From Hydrogenothermaceae bacterium (GTDB lineage: Bacteria > Aquificota > Aquificia > Aquificales > Hydrogenothermaceae), in the NCBI GenBank assembly GCA_026985705.1, contig JALSPY010000290.1, positions 1 to 6,778 on the forward strand: 6,778 bases of DNA. Direction: 5' to 3'. A program made the translations under genes and the position numbers. Positions 5,403 to 6,778 of this stretch are shown here, piece after piece (the stretch's first letter is position 1; the number at the start of each line of letters is the position of its first letter). The notes beneath the pieces are model-generated. The model saw only the letters and a list, made by a program, of their open reading frames with translations, had not been told where the DNA came from and did not search any database.

Positions 5403-6401
5403 ATGAAAATTTTAAATAAAAAAGATTTAAAAACATTTTTAAAATTTTTAGATTATTTAAATGAGGGAATTATAGTAGTTGATGAATTCCAAAATATTGT
5501 TTATACAAATAAGTATGCACGTGAAATATTAAAATTAGATAATCCAGAGGGAAAGCACTTTTCAGAAATTATAAAAAATAACTATTTTTACTCAATAATA
5601 GCCCATAACTATAAAGGGAATACTCAAGAAGAAATCATAATTGATGATAAAAAATTTTTAGTAAAGCTATACCATATAGATGACAAGAAGTTTATACATT
5701 TTACAGATATAACTCCGTATGAAATTTATAAACAGGCTAAAAAAGATTTTGTTTCTAATGTATCTCATGAATTAAAAACACCGATAGCAGTTTTAAAGGG
5801 AGTTATTGAAACTTTAGAAGCTGAAGAAGATAATGATAATAAAAGAAAATTCTTAAAGATGGCTTTAAAGAGAATTAATCAGATGAATAGTTTGGTAAAT
5901 GATTTACTTATACTAGCTAGGCTAGAGGCTCAGGAGTATAAGGTCATAAAAACAGAAATTTATTTAAAAAGATTAGTTAATCATATTTTTGAAGATATTT
6001 CCTATATAGCTAAAGAAAAAAGTGTAAAACTTATAAATAATGTTCCTGATAATCTAAAAATATACGGAGATGAAAATAAATTAAGCATACTTTTAAAAAA
6101 TTTAGTTGAAAATGCAGTTAAATATAATAAGGAAAAAGGTTTAGTTGAAGTAAATGGATATAAAGATAAAAAATATACTGTTATTGAAGTCAAAGACACT
6201 GGAATAGGCATTCCATCAAAATCTCTTCCTTTAATTTTTGAGAGATTTTACAGGGTTGATAAGTCTAGAAGTAGAAGTGTAGGAGGAACAGGTTTAGGTT
6301 TATCAATAGTCAAACATATTACAGAGGCACATAACGGAAAGATTGAAGTTGAAAGTAAGGTAAATAAGGGAACTAAATTTAAAATTTATATACCAGATTA
6401 G
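5403..6401 (+). CDS. PhoR-type PAS/HisKA/HATPase sensor histidine kinase, soluble
   Basis: 332 residues. A PAS domain covers about 12-105 (LNEGIIVVDEFQNIVYTNKY, ending in FIHFTDITPYE). The HisKA helix pair follows with the H-box FVSNVSHELKTPIAVLKG and phospho-acceptor His122. The HATPase domain has the N-box NLVENAVKYN (233-242), G1 DTGIGI (265-270), F-box LIFERFYRVD (277-286) and G2 GGTGLGLS (294-301). Every catalytic motif is intact. The H-box and F-box are of the PhoR/WalK class, whose partners are OmpR/PhoB-type response regulators. Unlike canonical PhoR there is no N-terminal membrane segment; the protein begins directly in the PAS linker, so it is probably cytosolic or recruited through a partner. 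The ATG is 10 bp after the DUF481 stop, with GGTGA 3 nt upstream. No response regulator gene is in the window, so its partner is encoded elsewhere. I withhold the symbol phoR because phosphate control is not shown. Confidence 0.93.
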   Translation: MKILNKKDLKTFLKFLDYLNEGIIVVDEFQNIVYTNKYAREILKLDNPEGKHFSEIIKNNYFYSIIAHNYKGNTQEEIIIDDKKFLVKLYHIDDKKFIHFTDITPYEIYKQAKKDFVSNVSHELKTPIAVLKGVIETLEAEEDNDNKRKFLKMALKRINQMNSLVNDLLILARLEAQEYKVIKTEIYLKRLVNHIFEDISYIAKEKSVKLINNVPDNLKIYGDENKLSILLKNLVENAVKYNKEKGLVEVNGYKDKKYTVIEVKDTGIGIPSKSLPLIFERFYRVDKSRSRSVGGTGLGLSIVKHITEAHNGKIEVESKVNKGTKFKIYIPD

Positions 6402-6442
6402 TAAAAATACATTATTTAATAGTATTAAGTATTAACTAGAAA

Positions 6443-6464
6443 AGATTTTAAACAGATTTTACAC
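6443..6464 (+). promoter_or_regulatory. Tandem 11-bp direct repeat abutting the fbp -35 box (candidate response-regulator operator)
   Basis: AGATTTTAAAC (6443-6453) is followed directly by AGATTTTACAC (6454-6464), 10 of 11 bases identical, and the second copy touches the TTGTTT -35 box at 6465. Head-to-tail half-sites with an 11-bp period next to -35 are the usual arrangement for OmpR/PhoB-family activators. The AT-rich background makes chance repeats more likely than usual. Confidence 0.45.
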
Positions 6465-6493
6465 TTGTTTTATTAAATCCCTTTGATTATTAT
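6465..6493 (+). promoter_or_regulatory. Candidate promoter of fbp
   Basis: TTGTTT (6465-6470), exactly 17 bp, then TATTAT (6488-6493). Transcription would start near 6500, about 26 nt before the ATG. The rest of the 124-bp gap after the kinase gene shows a short AGTATTA tandem repeat (6421-6434) and no strong terminator hairpin. Confidence 0.6.
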
Positions 6494-6525
6494 AAACAAA
6501 AAAAACAGTTATTCAGGGGGGTTGA

Positions 6526-6778
6526 ATGTCAAAGATTGGTATAGATTTAAATAGATTTATACTAGAGGAAGAAGCTAAAAATCCAAATGCTACAGGCTCT
6601 TTAACTCAAGGATTGTTAGCAATAGAAAATGCAACGAAGATAATTGCCTCACATATAAGAATGGCTGGTTTAGTTGATATTTTAGGTAAGGCCGGAAAAA
6701 CAAATATTCAGGGAGAGGAAGTCCAAAAACTTGATGAGTTTTCTAATGATGTTTTAATAGAACAGTTATCTGCAAGTG
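6526..6778 (+). CDS. fbp: Class I fructose-1,6-bisphosphatase, N-terminal 84 codons (partial)
   Basis: FBPase hydrolyses fructose 1,6-bisphosphate to fructose 6-phosphate, the irreversible step of gluconeogenesis, in the cytosol. The gene starts at ATG 6526 after a run of six G (6516-6521, 4 nt spacing) and runs off the right edge. The protein begins MSKIGIDLNRFILEEEAKNP. The class I pattern is visible: TGSLTQGLLAIENATKIIASHIRMAGL at 23-49, aligning to 'GELTALLSAIQTAVKAISSAVRKAGL' of FBP1, then LGKAGKTNIQGEEVQKLDEFSNDVLIEQL, aligning to '[25 protein letters not shown]'. The metal and active-site residues lie beyond the window. An autotroph using the reductive TCA cycle would need this enzyme for sugar synthesis (inference from the suggested lineage). 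It has its own candidate promoter and is not obviously part of the kinase operon. Confidence 0.93.
   Translation, partial: MSKIGIDLNRFILEEEAKNPNATGSLTQGLLAIENATKIIASHIRMAGLVDILGKAGKTNIQGEEVQKLDEFSNDVLIEQLSAS

Noticed and set aside
6002..6211. Minus-strand 69-codon open frame
   Set aside because: It is antisense to the HATPase region of the histidine kinase, whose motifs are all intact.
6409..6440. AT-only inverted repeat (TTAATA...TATTAA) after the kinase stop as a terminator
   Set aside because: The stem is only 6 A/T pairs with no following T-run; in this base composition such repeats are expected by chance.

Overview
The window looks chromosomal and comes from a very AT-rich bacterium (GC roughly 30% by eye). 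The EF-G, S7, S12 and IlvE sequences and the low GC fit a thermophilic Aquificota of the Hydrogenothermaceae, with Sulfurihydrogenibium-like as my best guess. That placement is recognition from memory, not a database match.

Left part, minus strand (1-1174): the head of a str operon, read right to left as rpsL, rpsG, fusA. A near-consensus sigma-70-type promoter (TTGACT, 17 bp, TATAAT) lies just upstream of rpsL, so transcription starts here and does not read in from rpoBC. The intergenic region 1123-1389 is divergent and also carries the control region of the next unit.

Middle, plus strand (1390-4190): a tight three-gene unit. It consists of a branched-chain aminotransferase (ilvE), a degenerate protein with the layout of a PA-domain M28 aminopeptidase but without recognisable zinc ligands, and a six-helix membrane protein with a coiled coil and a C-terminal GAF-like domain. 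Junctions are +4 bp and an 8-bp overlap, so translation is probably coupled. The last two genes are unfamiliar as a pair.

Region 4187-4657 lacks an intact recognised gene. Its left two thirds hold a 104-codon open frame on the minus strand with no start codon in its first 46 codons; it looks like the C-terminal remnant of a lost gene. Its right third holds an 18-bp near-palindrome, a 16-codon open frame that resembles the start of a TnpB-type protein, and a probable promoter.

Right part, plus strand (4658-6778): a DUF481 outer-membrane beta-barrel protein (TTG start) and, 10 bp downstream, a PhoR-type PAS/HisKA/HATPase histidine kinase with no membrane segment. After a 124-bp gap comes the start of a class I fructose-1,6-bisphosphatase gene (fbp), cut by the window end. 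The gap contains a tandem 11-bp direct repeat (10 of 11 bases identical) abutting the -35 box of the fbp promoter. This is the spacing used by OmpR/PhoB-family response regulators, which is notable next to a PhoR-type kinase.

I see no CRISPR array, tRNA, rRNA or intact mobile element. The most interesting items are the pseudo-peptidase and membrane GAF pair behind ilvE, and the 11-bp tandem operator between the kinase and fbp.
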